Made by a program: the position numbers and the translations under genes | From: Cupriavidus lacunae | GTDB taxonomy: Bacteria; Pseudomonadota; Gammaproteobacteria; Burkholderiales; Burkholderiaceae | Length of the DNA stretch: 64,000 nucleotides | Reading direction: 5' to 3' | Assembly (NCBI RefSeq): GCF_003353055.1 | Contig: NZ_QKWJ01000008.1 | Coordinates: forward strand, 124,001-188,000 | Shown here: positions 54,130 to 62,244 of the stretch, in pieces | Position numbering within the stretch: position 1 is the first letter of the stretch | Layout of the letters: every line of letters begins with the position of its first letter | Notes under the pieces: generated by a model | The model's input: the letters and a program-made list of their open reading frames with translations, nothing else | What the model was told of the DNA's origin: nothing | Database searches by the model: none

Positions 54130-56448
54130 GTGTCCGCCGTCCTTCCGCCCCCTCTCTTAACTCCCGCACCAGCCACCACCCCGGCTGAGCCGGCCTATGT
54201 GGTGGCTGTGCGTGCGCTGTGCGAGTTCACCGCCAAGGCCGGCGACCTGGACCTGCGCTTTGTGCCGACGCCGTCGGCGCAGGAAGGCGTGGCCGGACAT
54301 GGCGTCGTGACCGGCCGGCGCGGCGAAGGCTACCAGGCCGAGGTCGCGCTGGCCGCCGATTTCGGTCCCCTGCACGTGCGTGGCCGCGCCGACGGCTACG
54401 ATCCCGCCGCCAACCGGTTGGAAGAAATCAAGACCGTGCGCGGCGACGCCGCCGTGCCCGACAACCACCGCCACCTGCACTGGGCCCAGGCCAAGGTCTA
54501 TGGCTGCCTGCTGTGCCGCAAGCTGGGGCTGCCCGGGCTGGAGATCGCGGTGGTCTATTTCGACATCATCAGCCAGCGCGAGCACCCGGTCGTCGAACAC
54601 TTCACTGCGCAGGCGCTCGAGGCCTTCTTCGCGCAGACCTGCGAGCGCTTCCTGCACTGGGCGCAGGCGGAGCTGGCGCACCGGCAGGCGCGCGATGCCG
54701 CGCTGGCGCAGCTGGCCTTTCCGCACCAGGGCTTCCGCCCGGGCCAGCGCGAACTGGCGCAGGCGGTCTACAACGCCAACCGCGCGGGCCGCCACCTGCT
54801 GGCGCAGGCGCCCACCGGCATCGGCAAGTCGGTCGGCACGCTGTTCCCGGTGCTCAAGGCCATGCCGGGGCAGGGCATCGACAAGGTGTACTTCCTGTCG
54901 GCCCGCTCCACCGGACGCGGGGTGGCGCTGCACGCCGCCAATGCGCTGCGCGGCGAGGGAGCCCAGCCTTTGCGCGTGCTGGAACTGGTGGCCCGCGACA
55001 AGGCCTGCGAGCATCCGGAACTGGCCTGCCATGGCGAGTCGTGTCCGCTGGCGCGCGGCTTCTATGACCGCTTGCCGGCCGCGCGCGAAGCGGCGCGCGC
55101 CGTGCCGGTACGCGACCGTGCCGCGGTGCGCGCGCTGGCGCTGAAACACGGCATCTGCCCTTACTACCTGGCCCAGGAGCTGGTGCGCTGGAGCGACGTG
55201 GTGGTGGCCGACTACAACTATTACTTCGACCGCAGCGCATTGCTGCATGCGCTGACCACGGCCAATGGCTGGCGCGCCAGCGTGCTGGTGGACGAGGCCC
55301 ACAATCTGGTCGAGCGCGGCCGCGCCATGTACACCGCCGAACTCGACCCCCAATCGCTGCGCGAGGTGCGCCGCGGCGCGCCTGCCGTCGTGCGCAAGCC
55401 ATTGGCGCGGCTGGCCCGGCAGTGGAGCGCACTGGCGCGCCAGGGTGACGACGCTTATGAAGTGCTGCCCGAAGTGCCCGCCGCCTTCCGCCGCGCGCTG
55501 GACGAATGCTGTGCGGCGGCACTGGCGCACATGACCGAGCATCTCGGCGCGCCTGACCCCGCGCTGCAGCGCTTCTACTTTGATGCGCTGCACTTCGGCC
55601 GCCTGGCCGAGCAGCTCGACGCGCATTCGCTGTTCGACATCCAGCGCGCGCCGCGCAAGCGCGGTGGCCACCATGCGCGGCTGTGCCTGCGCAATGTCAT
55701 CCCGGCCCCGTTCCTGCGCCCGCGCTTTGCCGCCGCGCATTCGGTCACGCTGTTCTCCGCGACCCTCGATCCTGCCGCCTATTACCTCGATACGCTGGGA
55801 TTGCCGCCGGATTGCCCGCGGGTGCAGGTGCCATCGCCGTTCCGCGCCGAGCAACTGTCAGTGCGGATTGCATCGCGCATCTCCACCCGTTATGGGCGGC
55901 GCGAACAGTCGCTGCCGGCTGTCGTCGCGCTGATGGCCGGCCAGTTCCGCGCCCGGCGCGGCAACTACCTGGCGTTCTTCAGCAGCCACGAATACCTGCA
56001 GCAAGCCGTGGCCCGCTTTGCCCAGTCCCACCCCGACATTCCGCACTGGGTGCAGTCGCGGGGCATGGACGAGGCGTCGCAGGCCGCGTTCCTGGATACG
56101 TTTGCCGAGGGCGGCGAGGGCATCGGCTTTGCGGTGCTTGGCGGTGCCTTTGCCGAAGGGGTGGACCTGCCCGGCGAGCGCCTGATCGGCGCCTTCGTTG
56201 CCACGCTGGGGCTGCCCCAGTTCAACGCCGTCAACGAGCAGTTCCGGGCGCGCATGCAGGAGGCGTTCGGGCAGGGTTATGCCTATGCCTACCTGTATCC
56301 GGGCCTGCGCAAGGTGGTGCAGGCGGCGGGCCGGGTGATCCGCACGCAGCAGGATCAGGGCGTGCTGTACCTGATCGACGACCGTTTTGCCGCGGCCGAG
56401 GTGCGCGAGCTGCTGCCGGCATGGTGGGAAGTCGCGCCGGCGGCGTAG
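54130..56448 (+). CDS. XPD/Rad3-type helicase with N-terminal PD-(D/E)XK nuclease domain
   Basis: The 772-residue protein joins a nuclease-like domain (residues about 25-185, Asp in GRADGYDP and EIKT for D...ExK) to a superfamily 2 helicase of the DinG/YoaA/XPD group. Walker A is APTGIGKSVG and the DEAH motif is VLVDEAHNL. The four Fe-S Cys are in ACEHPELACHGESCPL and HGICPYY, and motif VI is QAAGRVIRTQQD. The true start is unclear: GTG 54130 and GTG 54199 are possible. ATG 54037 is in frame but lies upstream of the LexA box. A role in DNA repair under SOS control is likely. Confidence 0.85.
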   Translation: MSAVLPPPLLTPAPATTPAEPAYVVAVRALCEFTAKAGDLDLRFVPTPSAQEGVAGHGVVTGRRGEGYQAEVALAADFGPLHVRGRADGYDPAANRLEEIKTVRGDAAVPDNHRHLHWAQAKVYGCLLCRKLGLPGLEIAVVYFDIISQREHPVVEHFTAQALEAFFAQTCERFLHWAQAELAHRQARDAALAQLAFPHQGFRPGQRELAQAVYNANRAGRHLLAQAPTGIGKSVGTLFPVLKAMPGQGIDKVYFLSARSTGRGVALHAANALRGEGAQPLRVLELVARDKACEHPELACHGESCPLARGFYDRLPAAREAARAVPVRDRAAVRALALKHGICPYYLAQELVRWSDVVVADYNYYFDRSALLHALTTANGWRASVLVDEAHNLVERGRAMYTAELDPQSLREVRRGAPAVVRKPLARLARQWSALARQGDDAYEVLPEVPAAFRRALDECCAAALAHMTEHLGAPDPALQRFYFDALHFGRLAEQLDAHSLFDIQRAPRKRGGHHARLCLRNVIPAPFLRPRFAAAHSVTLFSATLDPAAYYLDTLGLPPDCPRVQVPSPFRAEQLSVRIASRISTRYGRREQSLPAVVALMAGQFRARRGNYLAFFSSHEYLQQAVARFAQSHPDIPHWVQSRGMDEASQAAFLDTFAEGGEGIGFAVLGGAFAEGVDLPGERLIGAFVATLGLPQFNAVNEQFRARMQEAFGQGYAYAYLYPGLRKVVQAAGRVIRTQQDQGVLYLIDDRFAAAEVRELLPAWWEVAPAA

Positions 56449-56568
56449 AAATTACACTATGGGGTCCCGTTGCGGCAGGCGCTTCCCATGGCTTGCCCGG
56501 GCTTGTCGCCTGGAACGAATCTGGCAGGCGAGCCAATACCAAAGTGCCGTCAGGAGAGGACGCGACCC

Positions 56569-56892
56569 ATGCCGATGACTCAACAATACGCAGCCACCGA
56601 GCCGACCCGCACCGAAGTGGATGCGCTGCCTGGTGCCACCGTGCTGGAATTCGGCGCGCCGTGGTGTGGCTACTGCCAGCGCGCCCAGCCGGCGTTGGCC
56701 GAGGCCTTTGCCGTGCACCCGGCGCTGCGCCATCTCAAGATCGAGGACGGCAGCGGGCGCCGGCTCGGCCGCTCGTTTCACATCAAGCTGTGGCCGACGC
56801 TGGTGTTCCTGCGCGACGGGCAGGAGGTGGCGCGGCTGGTGCGCCCGACCGAGTCCGACCCGATCCGGGAGGCGATGCGCCGCATCGCCTGA
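56569..56892 (+). CDS. thioredoxin-family protein
   Basis: The 107-residue protein has the thioredoxin fold with active site FGAPWCGYCQRAQPA and the cis-Pro in LWPTLVFLRDGQE. The WCGYC dipeptide (Gly-Tyr) differs from WCGPC and may shift its redox potential. There is no signal peptide, so it is cytoplasmic. AGGAGAGG stands before the ATG. It follows the helicase gene by 120 bases. Confidence 0.88.
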   Translation: MPMTQQYAATEPTRTEVDALPGATVLEFGAPWCGYCQRAQPALAEAFAVHPALRHLKIEDGSGRRLGRSFHIKLWPTLVFLRDGQEVARLVRPTESDPIREAMRRIA

Positions 56893-56909
56893 CGCGGCCG
56901 CGCGCTGCC

Positions 56910-57341
56910 TTACTTGGCGAACACCTGGCTCAGGTCGCCAAAGGCCTTGAACTCCAGCGCGTTGCCCGACGGGTCCAGGAAGAACATGGTGGCCTGCTCG
57001 CCGACCTGCCCCTTGAAGCGCACATGCGGCTCGATCACGAACCGCGTGCCCGCCGCGCGCAGCCGCTCTGCCAGGGCCTCCCATTCGCCCATTGGCAGGA
57101 TCGCGCCGAAATGGCGCACAGGCACGTCATCGCCATCCACGGCGCTGGTGGCGCGATGGCCGCACTCCTCGGGCGACAGGTGCGCCACCACCTGGTGGCC
57201 ATAGAAATTGAAGTCCACCCAGGCCTCGGAACTGCGCCCTTCGGGGCAGCCCAGCAGTTCGCCATAGAAGCGCCGCGCTTCGGCCAGGTCGCGCACGGGA
57301 AAAGCGAGGTGGAACAAGGGGATCGAGGATGTCGCGCTCAT
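56910..57341 (-). CDS. VOC-family (glyoxalase/dioxygenase fold) protein
   Basis: The 143-residue protein has the vicinal-oxygen-chelate fold: [23 protein letters not shown] in the first module and [15 protein letters not shown] in the second, which supplies the metal-binding Glu. His in FHLAF is another ligand. Proteins with this pattern include dioxygenases and lactoylglutathione-lyase-like enzymes; the substrate is unknown. It is divergent from the LysR gene, which may regulate it. Confidence 0.85.
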   Translation of the reverse strand: MSATSSIPLFHLAFPVRDLAEARRFYGELLGCPEGRSSEAWVDFNFYGHQVVAHLSPEECGHRATSAVDGDDVPVRHFGAILPMGEWEALAERLRAAGTRFVIEPHVRFKGQVGEQATMFFLDPSGNALEFKAFGDLSQVFAK

Positions 57342-57420
57342 GCTGGGGCCTTTTTCGGGGAGAGATTGTCTGGGGCTGGCGTTGGCCTGCGCGTTGATTG
57401 TAGCCAGCACAACCCGTAAT

Positions 57421-57434
57421 ATGAAGCGAATCAT
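57421..57434. promoter_or_regulatory. candidate LysR-type site
   Basis: ATGA-N6-TCAT is a short dyad located in the 123-base gap between the divergent LysR and VOC genes, a usual place for a LysR-type binding site. The match is weak. Confidence 0.3.
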
Positions 57435-57464
57435 TTTTGCCCTGAGCAACAGAGTTTTCGATAA

Positions 57465-58349
57465 ATGATCCGCTACTTCCAGACCTTCCTGGTGGCCGCC
57501 GAGACCGGCTCGTTCTCCGCTGCCGCGGCGCGGCTGGCGCTGACGCAGTCGGCCGTCAGCACGCAGATCCGGCGTTTGGAAGAGGACCTGGACTGCGTAC
57601 TGTTCGACCGCACCGGCAAGTCGGTCGCGCTCAGCGAAGCCGGGCGCAGGCTGGTGCCGGAGGCGCGGCACTTTGTCGAGCTCTATGCCGCGATGAAGAA
57701 CCGCACCGGCCCGCACGCCGATGCCGCGCCGGTCGAGCTGGGCGCGGTGTCGACGGTCCAGGCCACCTTGCTGGCCGATGCGATGCGGCACTTTCGCGAG
57801 CGCTTTCCGGACTCGCACGTCAATGTGGTGCCGGGCATGTCGACCCAACTGCTGACGCAGGTGGATGCGCGCGAGCTGGACATCGCCGTGCTGATCCGGC
57901 CAAGGCTGGGGCTGCCGCCGGACCTGAAATGGGTGCCGCTGGTGCGCGAGGGTTTTGTCGGCATCGGCCCCGCCGGCTCGCCGGCGGACTTGCGCGCGCT
58001 GCTCGAAGCGCTGCCGTTCATCCGCTACAACCGCCACAGCACCGGCGGGCAGCTGGTGGACCGTTACCTGAAACGGCAACGGCTATGGGTCAGGGAAGGG
58101 ATGGAGCTGGACGAGCCGGCGGTGATCCTGCAGATGGTGCAGGCGGGCCTTGGCTGCGCCATCATCCCGGCAGAGCTGGTGCCGCTGCGGCAGGCAGCCG
58201 GCGTGGCGCAGGTGCCGCTGCCGGGCGGACCGCTCTATCGCGACGTGGGCGTGCTGGTGCGCGAATCGGCCCTGCGCCGCGAGCCGGTCGCGGCGCTGAT
58301 CGAAGCCTTTGTCGCCGCCAGCGCGCGCTGGCAGCCTGCGCTGGCTTAG
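57465..58349 (+). CDS. LysR-family transcription regulator
   Basis: The 294-residue protein has the N-terminal winged HTH ([32 protein letters not shown]) and an effector domain of the periplasmic-binding-protein type. Residues such as [18 protein letters not shown] are typical; the substrate is not known. It is divergent from the VOC gene, and a cupin gene converges on it from the right. Confidence 0.92.
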   Translation: MIRYFQTFLVAAETGSFSAAAARLALTQSAVSTQIRRLEEDLDCVLFDRTGKSVALSEAGRRLVPEARHFVELYAAMKNRTGPHADAAPVELGAVSTVQATLLADAMRHFRERFPDSHVNVVPGMSTQLLTQVDARELDIAVLIRPRLGLPPDLKWVPLVREGFVGIGPAGSPADLRALLEALPFIRYNRHSTGGQLVDRYLKRQRLWVREGMELDEPAVILQMVQAGLGCAIIPAELVPLRQAAGVAQVPLPGGPLYRDVGVLVRESALRREPVAALIEAFVAASARWQPALA

Positions 58350-58359
58350 GGCCGCGCCG

Positions 58360-58695
58360 TCAGCGGCCGCCGGGCAGCACCATCGTCACCAGCACCGAGG
58401 CATCGGAGATAGCGGTGACGTCATAGCGCACGCTCGGGCCCAGGTAGAGCAGGTCGCCCTGTTGCAGCTGGCGCTCGGCGCCGTCCACGCGCACGCGCAC
58501 CTCGCCCTCCAGGCATTGCACGGTCATCGGGCCATCCACCGCATGCGGCGGCACGTGCTTGCCGGCTTTCAGCACCAGCCGCATCACCTCCAGCGGGCCT
58601 TCCTTGAACAGGGCCTGGGTGGCGGTCTGGTCCAGCCGTGTGCCCAATGGCAATACGCTGGCGATCTGTCCGGATGCAAGGTGGGGAAGGGACAT
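58360..58695 (-). CDS. cupin-domain protein
   Basis: The 111-residue protein is a single cupin barrel. Motif 1 is altered: KHVPPHAVDGPMTVQCLEGEV keeps only one clear His. Motif 2 is QQGDLLYLGPSVRYDVTAISD, without the usual His. Metal binding is therefore doubtful, and a sensing or structural role is as likely as enzymatic activity. It ends next to the LysR gene. Confidence 0.75.
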   Translation of the reverse strand: MSLPHLASGQIASVLPLGTRLDQTATQALFKEGPLEVMRLVLKAGKHVPPHAVDGPMTVQCLEGEVRVRVDGAERQLQQGDLLYLGPSVRYDVTAISDASVLVTMVLPGGR

Positions 58696-58800
58696 GCGCG
58701 GCTCCTCGCTCTTCTGGTGGGGTGGCTTGTCAGGCGCGGCCGGCGCCTGGCGGCGGCACGCCTTCCCAATCTAGCACCGGAGCGCGCGTGTCAGTAGTGC

Positions 58801-59004
58801 TCAGCGTGATGTAGCCGGCGAAGCGGCCGACGCGGCAACGGCCGTTTGTGCGCAAGGCGTGGCATTGCGGGCTTGTGCGGTCCTTGCATCGGCCCGCGCA
58901 GCGGCGCGGCCGCGCTCGATTACAGCCCAGTCAGGACCGGCGGCAGCGGGAAAAGACGCGGCCAGGGCACCAAGGCCGAGCAGCGCGAACAGGATGGTTT
59001 TCAT
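58801..59004 (-). CDS. small exported Ala-rich protein
   Basis: The 67-residue product has a signal peptide (ILFALLGLGALAASFPAAAG). The mature part is an Ala/Arg-rich helix (WAVIERGRAAARADARTAQ) and one Cys. I do not recognise it. It is followed on the same strand by no gene and lies 95 bases after the repeat-containing protein gene, so the two may be cotranscribed. Confidence 0.55.
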   Translation of the reverse strand: MKTILFALLGLGALAASFPAAAGPDWAVIERGRAAARADARTAQARNATPCAQTAVAASAASPATSR

Positions 59005-59099
59005 GAGGGAGGTTGTCTTCAGGAGGAGTGGCAGAGAAGACGGGGCCTTGCGCCCCGTCGTCACGCCACGGTGGCAGCCGTGGCGCGAGCAGGCGCTGA

Positions 59100-59453
59100 T
59101 CAGGCAGCGGCCGAAACGCCCGAGCCGCTATGGGCCGGCGGTGCCGACACGCCGCTGCGGTCCAGGCCCGCCACGTCCATGCCGGCGGCAGCGCTGTTGG
59201 CGCCGTCGGTGAACGGGTCGCGCCGGTCGTTGATGCGGGCGCCATCGGTGCAGGGGTCGCGCTTGCCGTTGACGTGCGCGCCTTCGGTGAACGGATCGCG
59301 CTTGCCGTTGTGCAGGTTGTAGCCGTAGCGGTCGGCGTCGATGCCGTGGTCGTTCAGGCCCTGGGCCATGGCAGGGCTTGCCAGTGCGGCGGCACCGAGT
59401 GCAGCGATCGAAAGGGTCGTGGCAAGGAGGGCTTTGAGAGCGTTTTTATGCAT
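59100..59453 (-). CDS. secreted protein with three 13-residue repeats
   Basis: The 117-residue protein has a signal peptide (LLATTLSIAALGAAALASPAMA). Residues 47-85 form three 13-residue units ending KRDPFTEGA, KRDPCTDGA and RRDPFTDGA. The core resembles the 12-residue units of the 3372-3743 protein (DPY-S/T-D/E-GA). The C-terminus is Ala/Ser/Gly-rich. The function is unknown; the acidic DPFTDGA loops could bind a divalent cation. The ATG at 59453 lacks a clear ribosome site. Gap 59454-59634 has no gene. Confidence 0.65.
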   Translation of the reverse strand: MHKNALKALLATTLSIAALGAAALASPAMAQGLNDHGIDADRYGYNLHNGKRDPFTEGAHVNGKRDPCTDGARINDRRDPFTDGANSAAAGMDVAGLDRSGVSAPPAHSGSGVSAAA

Positions 59454-59634
59454 GTCTGCTGTTTTTAAGTAGGTGGACGGCATGGCCCGCGAGGGGCCGC
59501 GCGGGGTTGGCGGATCTGCCTCCCGCGCCGTCCGGGTTCGCCTTTTGGGCGGTGCCGTCGCGTGGGAAGCGCGCGGTACGGAACGAAGTTTAGTCACGCT
59601 GATGCATTCATGTGATGATTTAAACGGCGAAAAA

Positions 59635-61098
59635 TCAGTCGTTTTTTTCATCGGATGATGCCTTGGCGGCGGTCACCGTGCGGCCCGCCTGCCAACCCCC
59701 GCCGAGCGCCAGGAACAGGTCGACCTGGCGTGCTGCGACATGGCCTTCGGACGCGGCCAGCGCGGCCTCCGCATCGGCCAGCGTGCGCTCGGCATCGAGG
59801 TGCGCCAGGTAGGGGATGCGCCCCGCCTGCTGCAAGCGGCGCTGTAGCCGGGCGGCTTCGGCGGCCTGGTCGCGCGCCGCATGCAGGGCTTCATGCCGTT
59901 CCAGTTCGCGCGTATAGGCGGACAGCGCCGTTTCCGTTTCCTGCAGCGCGCGCAGCACCGCGCCGTCAAAGCGCGCCAGCGCGGCGTCGGCCGCGGCCTC
60001 ATGCCCGTGGATGCGATGGCGCACGCCGTTGGTCGGCAGCGACCAGCTCAGCAGCGGCCCCACGCTCCAGCGCGCCGTCGGGCCGCTGCCAAGGTCGCTC
60101 AGCAAGCCGGTCAGCCCGGCGCTGGCGCCGATGCGGATCGATGGATACAGGTCCGCCGTGGCCACGCCGATGCGCGCGGTGGCCGCGGCCAGTTCGCGTT
60201 CCGCCTGGCGGATATCGGGCCGGCGCCTGAGCAGCGCGGCGCCATCGCCGACCGGCAGCGGCGCTCGCAGCGTCGGTTCCGCATGGCAGGCCACCTCGGC
60301 CTCTGGCAGCGCTGCGGGCGGCTTGCCCAGCAGCAGGGCCAGCCGGTGGCGCGCGGCGGTGCGGGCGGCTTCCAGCGTGGGCAAGGCAGCGCGCAGTGCT
60401 TCCGTGCGGGCGCGCTCGCGCGCCACGTCGGCGGGCTCGCCGCGGCCGGCGGCGACCAGGCGGCGGGTGGCGTCCAGCGTGCGTTGCTGTACGGCGAGCT
60501 GCTCCGTGGCAGCGTGCAGGTCATGCGTGGCCGCGCAACCCTGCACGTAGGCACGCACGGTCTGCGCGGCCACGGTCACGCGCACCATGTCCAGCGTGGC
60601 CTCGCTGGCTTCGGCGCCGGCCAGCGCGGCCTCATCGGCCCGCGCCAGCTTGCCGAAGAAGTCGATCAGGTAGGACACGCCGAAACCGAAGTCGCCCAGG
60701 TTGAATACCGGCGGCTGGGCGGTCTGCAGGAAGCTCTCGCCCGACAGCTGCGCGCGCGATACGCTGGCGCTGGCGCCGCCCTGGGGCAGGTTCTCTGACT
60801 CCACCTCGTGCAGCAGCGCCACCGCGCGACGCAGGTTGGCGCTGGCGGCGCGGATGCCGGTGTTGGCGGCCAGCGCCTGTTCGACCAACCGGTTGAGGCG
60901 GTCGTCGTCATAGAGCCGCCACCAGTCGTCCGGCACGGGCGCGATCGCCACGCCGTGCGCCGCGGCTCCCTGCAGCGGGCCATTTGCCGCTGGCGCGCGC
61001 ACCGCCGCATGATCGGGCACCCGATAGTCCGGGCCCACGGTGGTGCAGGCGCACAGGCACGCCGCGGCGCACGCCAGCCAGAGATGGTGCCGCCTCAC
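59635..61098 (-). CDS. NodT/OprM-type outer-membrane efflux lipoprotein
   Basis: This 487-residue channel protein has a lipobox (ACAAACLCAC) and the NodT-family beginning TTVGPDYRVPD. Its later part contains two TolC-like helical repeats (GDGAALLRRRPDIRQAERELAAAT is the usual RRPDIRQAE block). The start is a GTG at 61098 that overlaps the stop of the HlyD-like gene by four bases. It is the last gene of the Aae-type operon. Confidence 0.9.
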   Translation of the reverse strand: MRRHHLWLACAAACLCACTTVGPDYRVPDHAAVRAPAANGPLQGAAAHGVAIAPVPDDWWRLYDDDRLNRLVEQALAANTGIRAASANLRRAVALLHEVESENLPQGGASASVSRAQLSGESFLQTAQPPVFNLGDFGFGVSYLIDFFGKLARADEAALAGAEASEATLDMVRVTVAAQTVRAYVQGCAATHDLHAATEQLAVQQRTLDATRRLVAAGRGEPADVARERARTEALRAALPTLEAARTAARHRLALLLGKPPAALPEAEVACHAEPTLRAPLPVGDGAALLRRRPDIRQAERELAAATARIGVATADLYPSIRIGASAGLTGLLSDLGSGPTARWSVGPLLSWSLPTNGVRHRIHGHEAAADAALARFDGAVLRALQETETALSAYTRELERHEALHAARDQAAEAARLQRRLQQAGRIPYLAHLDAERTLADAEAALAASEGHVAARQVDLFLALGGGWQAGRTVTAAKASSDEKND

Positions 61099-62003
61099 GA
61101 TCGCGGCTCCGCGCGGCGGCCGGCGTTATCGTCACGGCTGGGTTCGCGTACCGCCACCGTCGCGGTGCGGCCAGAGACCAGCCGTACATCCGCGGGCACG
61201 TCTTCCAGCATGATGCGCACCGGCACGCGCTGTGCCAGCCGCACCCAGTTGAAGGTCGGATTGACGTTGGGCAGCAGGTTGGAGCCCGCGCTGCGGTCGC
61301 GGTCCTCGATGCCGGCGGCGATGCTTTGCACATGCCCGCGCAGGTGCTGGGGCTCGCCCATGATATGCACGTCCACCGGGCTGCCGATGCGGATCCGGTG
61401 CAGCTTGGTTTCCTCGAAATAGCCTTCGACGTGGAAGGAGCCGGCATCGACCATCGACAGCACCGGGCGGCCGGTGGAGACATAGTCGCCCAGGCGCGGC
61501 AGCCGGTCGTTGAGGTAGCCCGCCACCGGGCTGCGCACGCTGGTGCGCTCCAGGTTCAGCCGGGCCAGCCGCACCGCGGCCTCGGCTTGCGCCAGTGCGG
61601 CTTCGCCTTGCTCCACGCGGGCGCGTCCTTGTTCCGCAACTTCCGTGGCGACCAGGCCGTCGAGGTTGCGGTTGCGTGCGGCCTCGCGCCGCGCCTGTGC
61701 CAGCGCCGCGCGCTGGGTCGCCAGCGTGGCCAGCGCCTGCTGCAGGGCCAGCGCGTAGCGGTCGCGATCGATCTCGAACAGGACTTCGCCTTGCTGCACG
61801 TGCTGGTTGTCGCGCGCCAGCACGCGCGTGACCAGGCCTGAGACGTCGGGCGCCACCTGGACGATGTCGGCGCGCACATGGCCGTCGCGGGTCCATGGCG
61901 CGGCCGTGTAGTAGTCCCACAGGTGGCGCAGCACCAGCAGGGCGGCGATGGCGGCCAGCAGCGTCGGCAGCAAGGGAAGCAGGGGGCGGAGTCGGAGGGT
62001 CAT
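61095..62003 (-). CDS. HlyD/AaeA-type membrane-fusion protein
   Basis: The 302-residue protein has one N-terminal membrane helix (LLPTLLAAIAALLVLRHLW), the WTRDGHVRADIVQVAPDVSG start of the barrel-sandwich domain typical of EmrA/AaeA, a helical hairpin and the SPVAGYLNDRLPRLGDYVSTG motif. It links the FUSC-family pump to the outer-membrane channel. It overlaps DUF1656 by four bases and the NodT gene by four bases. Confidence 0.9.
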   Translation of the reverse strand: MTLRLRPLLPLLPTLLAAIAALLVLRHLWDYYTAAPWTRDGHVRADIVQVAPDVSGLVTRVLARDNQHVQQGEVLFEIDRDRYALALQQALATLATQRAALAQARREAARNRNLDGLVATEVAEQGRARVEQGEAALAQAEAAVRLARLNLERTSVRSPVAGYLNDRLPRLGDYVSTGRPVLSMVDAGSFHVEGYFEETKLHRIRIGSPVDVHIMGEPQHLRGHVQSIAAGIEDRDRSAGSNLLPNVNPTFNWVRLAQRVPVRIMLEDVPADVRLVSGRTATVAVREPSRDDNAGRRAEPRS

Positions 62004-62218
62004 GAAGGCAGTCCCGGCACCGCGACAAAAACTGCGGCCACGGCGCCCAGGACGATCACATAGAGGGAAAGGTTGAACAGCGAGCGGTGCCAGATATGGC
62101 GGTAGCAGCCCAGCGCCGCCAGCACCATGCGGATCGCGGTGGCGACGGCGAAGGCCAGCACCATCAGCACCAGCACGCCTGGCACGAAGACGCCATAGAG
62201 GTCGATTTCACTAAGCAT
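62000..62218 (-). CDS. DUF1656/AaeX-family small membrane protein
   Basis: This 72-residue protein has two membrane helices and the family start EIDLYGVFVPGVLV, with SLFNLSLYVIVLG at the end. Proteins of this family always lie between a FUSC-type pump and its membrane-fusion protein (aaeX in E. coli). Its role in efflux is unknown. It overlaps the HlyD-like gene. Confidence 0.88.
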   Translation of the reverse strand: MLSEIDLYGVFVPGVLVLMVLAFAVATAIRMVLAALGCYRHIWHRSLFNLSLYVIVLGAVAAVFVAVPGLPS

Positions 62219-62244
62219 GGGGCGACGGCACGAAACGTGGGAGA

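Noticed and set aside
54157..55854. 565-codon minus-strand frame opposite the nuclease-helicase
   Set aside because: The plus strand has Walker A, DEAH and Fe-S motifs. The minus frame is Gln/His/Arg-rich without recognisable domains.
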